From Micromonospora gifhornensis (GTDB taxonomy: Bacteria > Actinomycetota > Actinomycetes > Mycobacteriales > Micromonosporaceae), in assembly GCF_016863515.1 (NCBI RefSeq), contig NZ_BOPA01000014.1, positions 1 through 64,000 of the forward strand: a stretch of 64,000 nucleotides of DNA. Reading direction: 5' to 3'. Under the pieces are notes generated by a model, which was not told where the DNA came from, made no database searches, and saw only the letters and a list, made by a program, of their open reading frames with translations. Below, in pieces: positions 42,230 through 51,034 of the stretch; within the stretch, counting starts at the first letter, position 1; the number at the start of each line of letters is the position of its first letter. The translations under genes were made by a program, and so were the position numbers.

Positions 42230-43327
42230 TCAGGCTGTGCCGCTGCCGAGCAGGCGGGCGGCGTGCCGACCGGCGGCGGCGGCGGCCAGGAAGTAGGCGT
42301 GATCGGCGTCGAGCCCGCGGCCCATCGTCGACAGCGGCACCGGACTGCGCCGCAACGCGGCGTCCAACCCGGCGGTGTCCACCCGCAGCACGGTGTGCCG
42401 GTCGGCGAGCGGCACCAGCGCGGCGTCGACCTCGGCGGCCAGCGCCGGGTCCAGACCGTCGGGAACCACCAGCTCCGCGCGGGCCAGCGCCACCCGGCCG
42501 TACGCGGTCAGGCTGTGATGCGACACGCCACGGTGCCTCGGCCGCGGGTCGGCGTCGGAGATGCGCAGCGAGCCCACCGGCCGGCCGCCCAGCGTGGCGA
42601 TCGCGTTGACCGCCTCACCCATCGCCACGCCGGAGAAGCCCCACCGGGTACCGGTGCCGAGGTTTCCCGGGCCCTGCGCCACCACCGCCACGTCGGCGTG
42701 CAGCACGTGCCGGGCGGCGAGCAGGCCGCTGTGCAGCGTCGACGCTTCCAGGTCACCGCCGAACGCCTGCCCGACGCTGATCGTGCCGACCAACTCGTCG
42801 CGCAGGGCGGACAGCGTCCGGGAGAACCAGGCGGGCAGCGCCCCACCATCGGTGAGCAGGTACGCCACCCGGGCCTGCGGGGCGTCAGCGCGGATGCCGG
42901 CGAGGATGGCCGGCAGCGCCGAGTGCAGGTCGGCGGTCACCACCGGCAGGCCGCCCAGATCCTCGGCGCTGGCCAGCACCTCGTGATGCGGTGACGCCTC
43001 CTCGTCGACGCCGAGCAGGATCGGCTGCAACGGGGTGTACCGGGCTTTCACCAGATGGCCGGCGTCGCGACTGTCGAGCGCCTGCGGCGGATCCGGCGGC
43101 AGCCGGTCCGGTACCGCCACGACCAGGGCGTACCCGCCGGTGCCCAACCCCATCAGCAGCGCCCCGGCGTTGAGCAGCACCCGGTCGCCCACCTCCGGCA
43201 CGCCCACCAGCTCCGGGTACGCCAACGCCCGCATCGACGTCCCGTCGACGAGCGTGACATCCAACTCCACGGCACCCACCCACCGCCGCCGTACCCCCGC
43301 CACCGTCCCCACCCGCCACCGCACCAT
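42230..43327 (-). CDS. DUF3866 family protein
   Basis: The 365-residue protein belongs to DUF3866, found beside pafA in actinobacteria, with no known function. It begins with an SH3-like beta-rich stretch (VELDVTLVDGTSMRALAYPE). It has VVAQGPGNLGTGTRWGFSGV in the middle, Gly-rich and perhaps ligand-binding, and the segment RHRGVSHHSLTAYGRVALAR. It is soluble, with no signal peptide. ATG 43327 is used because upstream codons encode only low-complexity Gly/Arg sequence. Confidence 0.83.
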   Translation of the reverse strand: MVRWRVGTVAGVRRRWVGAVELDVTLVDGTSMRALAYPELVGVPEVGDRVLLNAGALLMGLGTGGYALVVAVPDRLPPDPPQALDSRDAGHLVKARYTPLQPILLGVDEEASPHHEVLASAEDLGGLPVVTADLHSALPAILAGIRADAPQARVAYLLTDGGALPAWFSRTLSALRDELVGTISVGQAFGGDLEASTLHSGLLAARHVLHADVAVVAQGPGNLGTGTRWGFSGVAMGEAVNAIATLGGRPVGSLRISDADPRPRHRGVSHHSLTAYGRVALARAELVVPDGLDPALAAEVDAALVPLADRHTVLRVDTAGLDAALRRSPVPLSTMGRGLDADHAYFLAAAAAGRHAARLLGSGTA

Positions 43328-43404
43328 GCCCCGCACGCTAACCCACCCCCTCCCTCCGCCACCCCACCCCCGTCCGCCCCCGCCCGCCCCGCCCCGCCCT
43401 CCGA

Positions 43405-43484
43405 CCCGTGGATCTTGCACTTCTTGTCGGGGCATAACATGTCAAAAGGGGTGAGTTGGCGACGGGAAGTGCAAGATCGGCGGG
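43405..43484. repeat. Dispersed palindrome family A, copy 2
   Basis: Perfect 13-base arms (43411-43423 with 43466-43478, GATCTTGCACTTC) extend outward with mismatches to 80 bp. It lies between the divergent DUF3866 and pafB genes. A C-rich tract precedes it (43328-43405) and a G-rich one follows (43480-43545). The internal sequence differs from the other copies. Confidence 0.8.
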
Positions 43485-43545
43485 GTTGGATGAGGGAGGG
43501 GGTTGACGTGTCGGCGGGGGTGCGTGTGGGGGGTGGGTTGGCTGC

Positions 43546-43551
43546 TAGCGT
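43546..43551 (+). promoter_or_regulatory. -10 box (TAGCGT) of pafB
   Basis: TAGCGT ends 7 bases before GTG 43559, consistent with a leaderless pafB transcript. The absence of a ribosome site supports the start. Confidence 0.45.
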
Positions 43552-43558
43552 CTACGGG

Positions 43559-44605
43559 GTGTCGCGCAGCCGCACCGAACGCCTGGTCAACCTGGTGATC
43601 TGTCTGCTGTCTACGCGGCGGTTCCTGACCGCCGCGCAGATCGCCGCGACCGTGCCCGGTTACGAGCACGATCCGGACGACGCCCGTGAGCACGAGGCGT
43701 TCCAGCGCAAGTTCGAGCGGGACAAGGCCGAGCTGCGGGAGTTGGGCGTGCCGCTGGAGACCGGCACGGCGAGCGCCTTCGACACGGAGCCGGGATATCG
43801 GATCGCCCGCAGGGAGTACGCCCTCCCGGAGATTCCGCTCAAACCCGACGAGGCCGCCGCGGTGGGCATCGCTGCCCGGCTGTGGCAGCACGCGGGGTTG
43901 GCGGCCGCCGCGTCGTCCGGCCTGGCGAAGCTACGTGCGGCCGGCGTGGACGTGGATCCCCATGCCACCCTCGGGCTCGAACCGATGGTCAACGTCGATC
44001 CGGCGTTCGCGCCGCTGACGGCCGCCGCCCGGGACCGGCGCGAGGTCCGCTTCGACTACCGGGTACCGGACCGGGACGCACCCGATCGCCGGCGACTCCA
44101 GCCGTGGGGCGTGGTCTGCTGGCGGGGACGCTGGTACGTGGTCGGCCACGACCTGGATCGTGACGCCACCCGCTGTTTCCGGCTGTCCCGGGTGGTCGGC
44201 CAGGTGCGCGCCACGGGTACGCCGGGCGCCTACCAGCCGCCCGTCGGTGTCGACCTGATCAGCCACGTGGCACGCTGGTCCGGCCCGACCGAACACACCG
44301 GACGGGCCACCGTGCTCGTCACTCCCGGGCGGGCCGCCGGGCTGCGTCGGGTGGCCGTCGAGGTGACTCTCGGGCCGGAGGCGGACCGCCTGGTCCTGCC
44401 GTACACCGACGTGGATCTGATCGCCAGTCACCTGGTCGGCTACGGACCCGAGGTGCGGGTGCTGGACCCACCGGAGGTGCGCGACGCGGTCATTCAGCGC
44501 CTCAAGGAGATCGCCGCCCACCACGACCTCCCGCCCGCCGTCCCGGTACGCGCGAGGAGTGAGCTTGCGAGCCCGGCAGTCGCGAACGGAAGGTCTGACC
44601 GGTGA
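43559..44605 (+). CDS. pafB: WYL-domain transcriptional activator PafB
   Basis: PafB with PafC activates RecA-independent DNA-damage genes in mycobacteria. The 348-residue protein has an N-terminal winged helix (RSRTERLVNLVICLLSTRRF and TAAQIAATVPGY), then a WYL domain of about 130 residues (VRFDYRVPDRDAPDRRRLQP...WGVVCWRGRWYVVGHD) and a WCX tail. The last 18 residues (ARSELASPAVANGRSDR) come from a repeated 56-base unit and are unlike the family. The frame is open far upstream, but GTG 43559 begins the conserved part. pafC follows after 52 bases of the same repeat. Confidence 0.9.
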   Translation: MSRSRTERLVNLVICLLSTRRFLTAAQIAATVPGYEHDPDDAREHEAFQRKFERDKAELRELGVPLETGTASAFDTEPGYRIARREYALPEIPLKPDEAAAVGIAARLWQHAGLAAAASSGLAKLRAAGVDVDPHATLGLEPMVNVDPAFAPLTAAARDRREVRFDYRVPDRDAPDRRRLQPWGVVCWRGRWYVVGHDLDRDATRCFRLSRVVGQVRATGTPGAYQPPVGVDLISHVARWSGPTEHTGRATVLVTPGRAAGLRRVAVEVTLGPEADRLVLPYTDVDLIASHLVGYGPEVRVLDPPEVRDAVIQRLKEIAAHHDLPPAVPVRARSELASPAVANGRSDR

Positions 44606-44661
44606 GCGCGAGGAGTGAGCTTGCGAGCCCCGCAGTCGCGAACGGAAGGTCCAACCGGTGA
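44550..44661 (+). repeat. Tandem 56-base repeat across the pafB/pafC junction
   Basis: Two copies, 44550-44605 and 44606-44661, differ at only a few bases (GCGCGAGGAGTGAGCTTGCG start). Copy 1 encodes the PafB tail and its stop (GGTGA). In copy 2 the same GGTGA supplies the pafC GTG start, with GGAAGG as a ribosome site just upstream. Confidence 0.9.
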
Positions 44662-45662
44662 GTGTGAAGGCTGGCACGCGGACCTCTGCCGACCGGTTGG
44701 CGCGGCTGCTCAACCTGGTGCCGTACCTGCTCGCCCGGCCCGGCATCGAGATCGCCGAGGCGGCCGGCGATCTCGGGGTGACCGAGCGGCAGTTGCGGGA
44801 GGACCTGGAGCTGCTCTGGGTCTGTGGTCTGCCGGGTTACGGTCCGGGCGACCTGATCGACATGGCTTTCGACGGCGACCGGGTGACCATCACCTACGAC
44901 GCGGGTATCGACCGGCCGCTGCGGCTCACCCCGGACGAGGCGCTCGCCCTGGTCGTCGCGCTGCGGATGCTGGCCGAGACCCCCGGGGTGGCCAACCGGG
45001 AGGCCGTCGAGCGGGCCCTGGCGAAGATCGAGGATGCCGGCGGCGACCTGGTGGCGGCGCCGGTCGAGGTACGGCTGCCCGGTGACGCGCGCCGGGTCGA
45101 GCAGTTGCGGGCCGCGGTGGAGGGTGGGCGCGCGTTGCGCATCACCTACTACACCCGGGCGCGCGACGAGACCACCGAGCGGGTGATCGACCCGCTGCGG
45201 ATGCTGATGGCCGGTGGTCGGGCGTACGTCGAGGCGTGGTGCCGGCGGGCCGAGGCGGTACGGCTGTTCCGGGCCGACCGCATCGACGCGGTCACCGAGT
45301 TGGACGAGCCGGCCGTGGTGCCGCCGCAGGCCCGCCCCCAGGATCTCAGCGAGGGCGTGTTCCGCCCCTCGCCGGACCTGCCGCTGATCACGTTGCGGAT
45401 CGGTCGGGGCGAACGGTGGATCACCGAGTACTACCCGTGCGAGCGGGTGGAGTCCGACGGTGAGCGGTGGGTGGTCTCGTTGCGGGTCACCGATCTCGGC
45501 TGGGCCCGACGGTTCGTGCTGGGCCTGGGCTCGGAGGTCACCGTGCTGGCCCCGGCGGAGCTGGCCGAGCAGGTCCGGGACACGGCGGTGGCGGCGCTGG
45601 AGGCGTACGCGAGGCCGGTGCCGGCCGGCGCGGACCCGGCGGCGGCGGTGCCCAGGCAGTAG
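44658..45662 (+). CDS. pafC: WYL-domain transcriptional activator PafC
   Basis: PafC is the partner of PafB. The 334-residue protein has an N-terminal winged-helix region (TSADRLARLLNLVPYLLARP; EAAGDLGVTERQLREDLELL) and a WYL domain (RALRITYYTRARDETTERVI...GGRAYVEAWCRRAEAVRLFR). A WCX tail with RWITEYYPCERVE ends it. It resembles PafB at about family level and probably arose by duplication. GTG 44658 follows GGAAGG; GTG 44664 would remove two residues. Confidence 0.9.
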   Translation: MSVKAGTRTSADRLARLLNLVPYLLARPGIEIAEAAGDLGVTERQLREDLELLWVCGLPGYGPGDLIDMAFDGDRVTITYDAGIDRPLRLTPDEALALVVALRMLAETPGVANREAVERALAKIEDAGGDLVAAPVEVRLPGDARRVEQLRAAVEGGRALRITYYTRARDETTERVIDPLRMLMAGGRAYVEAWCRRAEAVRLFRADRIDAVTELDEPAVVPPQARPQDLSEGVFRPSPDLPLITLRIGRGERWITEYYPCERVESDGERWVVSLRVTDLGWARRFVLGLGSEVTVLAPAELAEQVRDTAVAALEAYARPVPAGADPAAAVPRQ

Positions 45663-45671
45663 GCTGACGCC

Positions 45672-45920
45672 GTGCTGAAGTGGATCGTGCTCGCGCTGGT
45701 GCTGGTGCCGTTGGTCGTCCTCGCGCTGGCGGTCCGTCCGCTACTCGCCCGGTTGCCGCAGCTGCGTCGGGCCGCGGTGCGCCTGCAACGGCGGGCCGAC
45801 GAGGCGGCGGCGTTGGGCGTGGCCGCGGAGAGCCTGCAGCAGCGGGCCGAAGGGTTGCAGGGGCGGCTGGAGACGACCCAGCGTCGCCTCGCCGTGATCA
45901 GGGCCCGCCGAGGCGACTGA
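45672..45920 (+). CDS. Small membrane-anchored coiled-coil protein
   Basis: The 82-residue product has one N-terminal hydrophobic helix (LKWIVLALVLVPLVVLALAV) and an alanine/arginine/glutamine-rich helix (about 30-82) likely to be a coiled coil. It lies 9 bases after pafC and is probably in the same transcript. I do not recognise the family. Confidence 0.7.
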   Translation: MLKWIVLALVLVPLVVLALAVRPLLARLPQLRRAAVRLQRRADEAAALGVAAESLQQRAEGLQGRLETTQRRLAVIRARRGD

Positions 45921-46093
45921 GCTGCGGTGCTGTGGATGTGGGCAGCCACGCCGATCGTTCGCGCAGCGGGACCGGCTTTCGGTCCGAAGATCGGAGTCAA
46001 CTGGTTGACGAGACGCTTGCGGGTGGCTGAGACTTCACCCGCCGGAACGGATCCACCACCGCCCCGGTGGGTGGCAACAGCTCTCGTCGCACG

Positions 46094-46099
46094 TACGAT
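46094..46099 (+). promoter_or_regulatory. -10 box (TACGAT) of tatAC
   Basis: TACGAT fits TANNNT. It sits 46 bases before tatA, giving a short leader with GGAG 7-10 bases before the ATG. Confidence 0.4.
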
Positions 46100-46144
46100 G
46101 GGCTGCGGAACCACCCCCGTTGACACAAGCGACTGGAGCTTCAC

Positions 46145-46432
46145 ATGGGTGCCCTCAGGCCCTGGCACATCGCCGTACTCGTGGTCGTGATGATCCTGCT
46201 CTTCGGCGCGAAGCGGCTCCCGGACGCGGCGCGTTCCCTGGGTCGTTCGCTGCGCATCATCAAGGCCGAGACCAAGAGCCTGGCTGACGACGACGACCGC
46301 GACCTGGCCGGCAAGGCCGACGCTCAGGCCGGCTACCAGCCGCTCGCGCCGCAGCCCCCGCAGCAGCAGCCGTACCAGGGCACGGTGCAGCAGCCGGTCG
46401 TCGACCCGGTGCAGCGCGTCCGCGACAACTGA
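46145..46432 (+). CDS. tatA: Twin-arginine translocase subunit TatA
   Basis: TatA forms the variable pore of the Tat pathway that exports folded proteins. The 95-residue protein has one N-terminal helix (WHIAVLVVVMILLF), the conserved FGAKRLPDAARSLGRSLRII hinge and amphipathic helix, and a Gln/Pro-rich tail. It lies 18 bases before tatC. Placement downstream of pafC matches mycobacteria. No tatB is seen here; in this order it is usually elsewhere. Confidence 0.93.
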   Translation: MGALRPWHIAVLVVVMILLFGAKRLPDAARSLGRSLRIIKAETKSLADDDDRDLAGKADAQAGYQPLAPQPPQQQPYQGTVQQPVVDPVQRVRDN

Positions 46433-46450
46433 GCGAGGGGCCCGACCACC

Positions 46451-47401
46451 GTGGCCTTCGCCCTGCGTAAGCGTGGCCCGAGCAAGTTCGAACGGGCCGC
46501 CGACGGCTCGATGACGCTCGTCGAGCACTTCCGCGAGCTGCGTTCCCGGCTGTTCCGGGCGTCGCTGGCGATCGTGGTCGGGCTGATCGCCGGCTTCGCG
46601 CTCGCCCAGCCGGCGTTCAACCTGCTCAAGCAGCCGTACTGTCGACTGCCGGGCATGATGGTCGACGGCGACTGCCAGCAGTTCCTGATGCTGGCCCCCG
46701 CCGACGGCTTCATTCTCAAACTCAAACTGGCGCTCTGGATCGGGCTGATCATCGGCGCCCCGGTCTGGCTCTACCAGTTGTGGGCGTTCATCGCGCCCGG
46801 CCTGCACCGGCACGAGCGCAAGTGGGCGTACGTCTTCGTCACGATCGCGGCGCCGCTGTTCGCCGCCGGCGCGGTGCTCGCCTACTTCGTGGTCGACAAG
46901 GGCCTGGCGTTCCTGCTGGAGGCCGGTGTCACGGGCACCGACTCGCAGCTCGAGGTGACCCGCTACATCAGCTTCGTCACCACCATGATCCTGCTGTTCG
47001 GGGTGGCCTTCGAGTTCCCGCTCACCCTGCTGATGCTCAACTTCACCGGGGTGGTCAGCGCCAAGCGGCTGCTGAGCTGGTGGCGGGTGGTGGTGTTCAT
47101 CTGCTTCGCGTTCGCGGCGGTGGCAACGCCCGACCCGGGCCCGTTCGGGATGACGCTGCTGGCGCTCTGCCTCAGCCTGCTCTACTTCATCGCGGTCGGG
47201 GTGGCGTTCCTCAACGACCGGCGCAAGGGCCGCGGCAAGGAGGTCTACGCCGGCATCGGCGACGACGAGGCCTCCCCGCTGGAGGTCGACCGCGACCAGG
47301 TGGCGGCGGGACAGCCGGTGGAGGCGGTCAGCCCGATCGAGGCACCGGAGCCGATCACCGCGCCCAAGCCGATCGAGCGGCGCTACGACGACGTGACCTG
47401 A
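46451..47401 (+). CDS. tatC: Twin-arginine translocase subunit TatC
   Basis: TatC recognises twin-arginine signal peptides. The 316-residue protein has six hydrophobic helices. The signature MTLVEHFRELRSRLFRASLA opens the sequence. FVTTMILLFGVAFEFPL lies in the fourth or fifth region, and CFAFAAVATPDPGPFGMTLL before the last helices. The C-terminal 60 residues are acidic/Pro-rich and extra to the E. coli length (258), as is usual in actinobacteria. Confidence 0.95.
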   Translation: MAFALRKRGPSKFERAADGSMTLVEHFRELRSRLFRASLAIVVGLIAGFALAQPAFNLLKQPYCRLPGMMVDGDCQQFLMLAPADGFILKLKLALWIGLIIGAPVWLYQLWAFIAPGLHRHERKWAYVFVTIAAPLFAAGAVLAYFVVDKGLAFLLEAGVTGTDSQLEVTRYISFVTTMILLFGVAFEFPLTLLMLNFTGVVSAKRLLSWWRVVVFICFAFAAVATPDPGPFGMTLLALCLSLLYFIAVGVAFLNDRRKGRGKEVYAGIGDDEASPLEVDRDQVAAGQPVEAVSPIEAPEPITAPKPIERRYDDVT

Positions 47402-47852
47402 CGGTCGCCGAGGTGACCCGTCCGCGCCTGTGATGCAGCGGGCGGGTCGCCTGCTGTTGGCAGCCATGCGCTGCGACGGGCTCCTAGCGCATGGCTCACT
47501 GCCTGTCAGCGATGCAGTCGGTAATCCGTCACCGGGCCTACTCGGCGCAACAGACGGGTAATGACGCCTTAACGATGTGTTGTCGCACTTCGACGAGGAA
47601 GGTCGTTGCCACGTGCGCCGTACGTTGCGTTATCGCTCGCCGACTTGACCTGCTCGTGCACGGGTGACGACGACCGCGTGTGTCCCGGCCGTGTGGTGGT
47701 GAGCCAGCTGCCCGCACGTCCGTCGGTAGCCGCCCGGCTCGTTGTGGCACCCGTGTCCTGCGAAGAATCCGGCCTAACCCCATGCTGCCCATGGGAGTCC
47801 CATCAGCGGGACCACGACGGCGGCGGGTGCGTTCCCCGATCGGAGCCAGGTA
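47402..47852. other. 451-base region between tatC and the first LuxR gene
   Basis: This region is lower in GC than its surroundings. It holds a hairpin at 47462-47496. A weak 107-residue frame near 47606 has poor coding character and I do not accept it. The promoter of the regulator gene at 47853 should lie in the last 200 bases. I see no RNA gene. Confidence 0.5.
47462..47496 (+). terminator. Hairpin downstream of tatC
   Basis: A perfect 11-bp stem (AGCCATGCGCT/AGCGCATGGCT) with a 13-base loop. It probably ends tatC transcription. Confidence 0.5.
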
Positions 47853-48458
47853 TTGATTCGCGTCGTCGTCGCCGAGGAGATGAGTCTGCTGCGCAGCGCG
47901 CTCTGCGTAGCGCTGTCGAGCGAGGATGAGATCGAGGTGGTGGCCCAGGTGGCCCGGGCGTTGGACCTGTCCGACGTCCTGCGACGGCACCGCCCTGACG
48001 TCGTACTGGTGGACCTGGCCTCGGAGGTCGCGCCGTCGGTCGAGGTGGTCGCCGAGATCGCGGGTGCGGCACCCGACGCCGCGGTGCTGGCGATGGGCCG
48101 CCGGTGGAGTCCGACGGTGGTCGGGGATCTGCTGGCGGCCGGAGCGCACGGGCTGATCGGCATGGACGCGCCGGTGGAGGCGCTGGTCGGGGCGGTACGG
48201 GAGGTGGCGACCGGCGGACGGGTGATCGACGCCGAGGTCGCCGTGACCGCGCTGATGCCCCCGGGTAGCCCGCTGACCCGTCGGGAGGCGGAGGTGCTGC
48301 GGGTCGCCGCCGAAGGGCTGCCGCTCAAGGAGATCGCCCGCCGTCTCTTCCTGGCGCACGGCACGGTGCGCAACCATCTGTCGGCAGTGATGCGCAAGAC
48401 GGGTGCCCGCAACCGGATGGAGGCGGTATGGCAGGCCCGCCGCCACGGCTGGATCTAG
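47853..48458 (+). CDS. Orphan LuxR-type regulator, RamR/AmfR-like
   Basis: The 201-residue protein has a receiver-like domain (about 1-120) and a C-terminal NarL helix-turn-helix (TRREAEVLRVAAEGLPLKEI; GTVRNHLSAVMRKTGARNRM). The Asp position (VVLVDLAS) is present, but the conserved Lys is replaced (GAHGLIGMD). Phosphorylation control is therefore doubtful, as in RamR of Streptomyces. The length also matches RamR. It uses a TTG start with GGAGCCAGG upstream. It is near the lanthipeptide genes and likely activates them. Confidence 0.85.
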   Translation: MIRVVVAEEMSLLRSALCVALSSEDEIEVVAQVARALDLSDVLRRHRPDVVLVDLASEVAPSVEVVAEIAGAAPDAAVLAMGRRWSPTVVGDLLAAGAHGLIGMDAPVEALVGAVREVATGGRVIDAEVAVTALMPPGSPLTRREAEVLRVAAEGLPLKEIARRLFLAHGTVRNHLSAVMRKTGARNRMEAVWQARRHGWI

Positions 48459-48558
48459 GCCCTTCGGGCGGCCGGAGACACCGTGAGCCGTACTGACCGG
48501 TACGTGTTTAAATGCTGACGGTTCGTGATCCGCCTGGCGATCTCCGGGAAGGTCCACC

Positions 48559-49137
48559 GTGATCCGTACCCTGCTTGCCCTCGACGGTGCTCTGGTCCGT
48601 GGCGCGCTCTCCCTCGTGCTCACCGCCGAGGCGGACATCAGCGTGGTGGCGGAGGTGGACCGGGGAGACGGTCTGGCCCGGTTGATCAGGGCCCGGCGTC
48701 CCGATGTGGCGGTCATCGATCTCGACCTGGTCGGCACGGCCACCGTCGCGGGGTGGTGTCCGTTGCTGGTACTCGTCGACAAGCGTCGCGCACGCCGCCT
48801 GCACCGGGTCCTCGTGCCGGGGCGTCCCCTCGGCATCCTCGGCAGGGACGTCGCCCCGTACCGGGTCCTGGACGGGGTCCGGCGGCTCGCGCGCGGGGAG
48901 TCGGTGATCGATGCCGAATTGGTGATGGCGGCGTTGACCCGGGCAAGCCCGCTCACCTCCCGGGAGACCCAGATTCTCGATCTGACCGCAGCGGGCGCTC
49001 CGGTCGCGGAGGTCGCCCGGGCCCTCGGTCTCGCGCCGGGCACGGTCCGCAATCACCTCGGTCGGATCACCCGCAAGGTCGGTGCCCGCACCAGGGTGGA
49101 GGCGGTCCGGGTGGCCCACGAGGCGGGCTGGATCTGA
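48559..49137 (+). CDS. Second orphan LuxR-type regulator, diverged paralogue
   Basis: The 192-residue protein ends in a helix-turn-helix very like its neighbour (GTVRNHLGRITRKVGARTRV and a shared GWI C-terminus). The receiver is degenerate: only one acidic residue remains at the start (LLALDGAL), the Asp of AVIDLDLV is kept, and the Lys is missing. A tandem duplication followed by drift is likely. It runs convergently with the transporter genes. Its target is unknown. GTG 48559 has GGGAAGG 9-15 bases upstream. Confidence 0.82.
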   Translation: MIRTLLALDGALVRGALSLVLTAEADISVVAEVDRGDGLARLIRARRPDVAVIDLDLVGTATVAGWCPLLVLVDKRRARRLHRVLVPGRPLGILGRDVAPYRVLDGVRRLARGESVIDAELVMAALTRASPLTSRETQILDLTAAGAPVAEVARALGLAPGTVRNHLGRITRKVGARTRVEAVRVAHEAGWI

Positions 49138-49255
49138 CCGCCCGGAACGTCGGTGGGCGTGGAGTTGCCGTCCGGGACCGAGATCCGGCTTCAGGTGGCC
49201 GTGCGAGCCGGCGACGGCGACGGCGGCGGGGCGACGGAGCGGCGGCGGTCGGCGG

Positions 49256-51034
49256 TCATGTCCGGGTGAGCGGCCGGTGGGCCGGGATGGTCAGTTCCTG
49301 CCAGTGGCCGACCAGTTCCTGGTAGGTGGGGGAGCGGCGCAACAGTTCCTCGTGGCTGCCGGCCAGGGGCCGGTCGTCGTCGAACACCAGCACCCGCCGG
49401 GCGCGGATCGCCGAACTGATCCGGTGTGCGATCACCACCAGGGTGCCGGGGCGGCGGGCGAACGCCTCTTCCACAGTGGCCTCCAGCATCGGGTCGAGGT
49501 GGCATGTCGCCTCGTCGAGGATGACCAACGGTGCCGGGGCCAGGTAGGCCCGGACCGCGGCGATGAGCTGCCGTTCCCCGGCCGAGAGGCGACCGGGCTC
49601 GACCTCGGCCGCCAGGCCGCCGAGACGCTCGACCAGCGGCCCGGCCCCGAGCGCGTCCAGTGCGGCCGCCACCGTCTCCTCGTCGGCGTCCGGGCACAGG
49701 TACCGCAGGTTGTCGGCGAGGGTGCCGGAGCGGACGTACGCCTCCTGCGGCACCAGCACCCGCAGCCGGGCCAGTGTCTCCGGCGCAACGGCGGCGACCG
49801 CCGTGTCGGCCAGGTGCACGCTGCCGGAATCCGGCGGCACCAGCCCGGCGATCAGCGCGGCCAGGGTGGACTTGCCGGCGCCGCTCGGCCCGACCACGGC
49901 CAGGTGCTCACCGTCGGCCACGGTCAGGGTGAAGTCGGCGAGGATCGGCCGGGCGTGCGGGCCGTACCGGAAGGTCAGCCCGCGGACCCGCACCGCCGGC
50001 ACCACGCCGCCCTCCGCCGTGCCGCCCTCCGCCGTGCCGCCCTCCGCCGTGGCGGCGTTTCGACCGGCGGCGGTGTTCGGGTCGGTCGGCGGGCAGCTGC
50101 GCAGGATCCGGTCGAGGGTGACGGCGTAGCGCAGGCCGCCACCGCCCACGCCCTGCACCAGGGCGTGCAGGGCGGGTTGCAGCCCGGTGGTGACGTAGAC
50201 CAGCGCGCCCAGCACCGCACCCGTGCTGAGGCCGCGCCCCACCAGCCACGGCGCGGCCAGCAGCAGGACCACCACCGGCAGCCAGCCGCCCAGCCCGAGA
50301 CTGAGGGAGCGCAGCGCCGCCATCCGGGCCAGCGTCCGTTCGGCGTCGGCCTGAGCCACGACCCGCCGGTCGACCACAGCCACGACCCGCTCCTGCCCAC
50401 CGCAGGCGATCACGTCACGATGCCCGGCCAACGTGGCGGCCGCCGACCGGCCGAGTTCCTCACCGGCCGCCACCTGAGCCCGCTGGTGGGCGACCATCGA
50501 CGGCAACGCCGCCGCGAACACGACCAGCCCGAGCACCAGCGGCGCGGCCACCGCCGCGGCCAGCGGCGGCGACAGGGAGAGCAGACCGAGCAGCGCCGCA
50601 CCGGCGGTGAACAGGAAACCGCGGACCACCAGCAGCAGCCCGCCGAAGGTGTCCCGGACCACCTCCACCTGCTGGGTCAGCCGGGCCACGGCGGCGCTGT
50701 CCGGGCGACCACCGGCCCGGGTGGCCTCGCGCAGCGCACCGTCGACCACCCGGGCTGCCAACTCGTCGCGGAACGGCTCCACCACGGCACCGAGACTGCG
50801 GTACACCCGCCCGGTGGCGACCGCCCCGACCAGCACGGCAACGGCCAGCCCGGCCAGCCACACCAGGCCGGTGCCGAACTCGCCGGCCAGGAAACCCCGA
50901 TCGACCGCGCGGGCCACGATCAGGCCGCTGAGCAGCGCCGGCAGGGACTCGGCCACCGACCAGGCAGCCAGTCGCCCCAGCGGGCGGCGGCGGGCCCGCA
51001 GGGCAGCCCAGGTGGTGCGGCGTACGCCGATCAT
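49256..51034 (-). CDS. ABC half-transporter, RamB-like
   Basis: The 592-residue protein has an N-terminal six-helix export domain (about 20-310) and an ATPase domain. Walker A is GPSGAGKST, signature LSAGERQ, Walker B VILDEATCHLD with an intact catalytic Glu, and the switch His is in VIAHRISS. It overlaps the partner gene (ATGA). In Streptomyces, RamA and RamB are half-transporters expressed with the SapB precursor. Export of the RamS-like peptide is therefore the expected role. A short Gly/Glu/Thr repeat (EGGTAEGGTAEGG) links the domains. Confidence 0.88.
   Translation of the reverse strand: MIGVRRTTWAALRARRRPLGRLAAWSVAESLPALLSGLIVARAVDRGFLAGEFGTGLVWLAGLAVAVLVGAVATGRVYRSLGAVVEPFRDELAARVVDGALREATRAGGRPDSAAVARLTQQVEVVRDTFGGLLLVVRGFLFTAGAALLGLLSLSPPLAAAVAAPLVLGLVVFAAALPSMVAHQRAQVAAGEELGRSAAATLAGHRDVIACGGQERVVAVVDRRVVAQADAERTLARMAALRSLSLGLGGWLPVVVLLLAAPWLVGRGLSTGAVLGALVYVTTGLQPALHALVQGVGGGGLRYAVTLDRILRSCPPTDPNTAAGRNAATAEGGTAEGGTAEGGVVPAVRVRGLTFRYGPHARPILADFTLTVADGEHLAVVGPSGAGKSTLAALIAGLVPPDSGSVHLADTAVAAVAPETLARLRVLVPQEAYVRSGTLADNLRYLCPDADEETVAAALDALGAGPLVERLGGLAAEVEPGRLSAGERQLIAAVRAYLAPAPLVILDEATCHLDPMLEATVEEAFARRPGTLVVIAHRISSAIRARRVLVFDDDRPLAGSHEELLRRSPTYQELVGHWQELTIPAHRPLTRT

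Noticed and set aside
47606..47929. 107-residue frame upstream of the first LuxR gene
   Set aside because: It overlaps the regulator start in another frame and has poor coding character.
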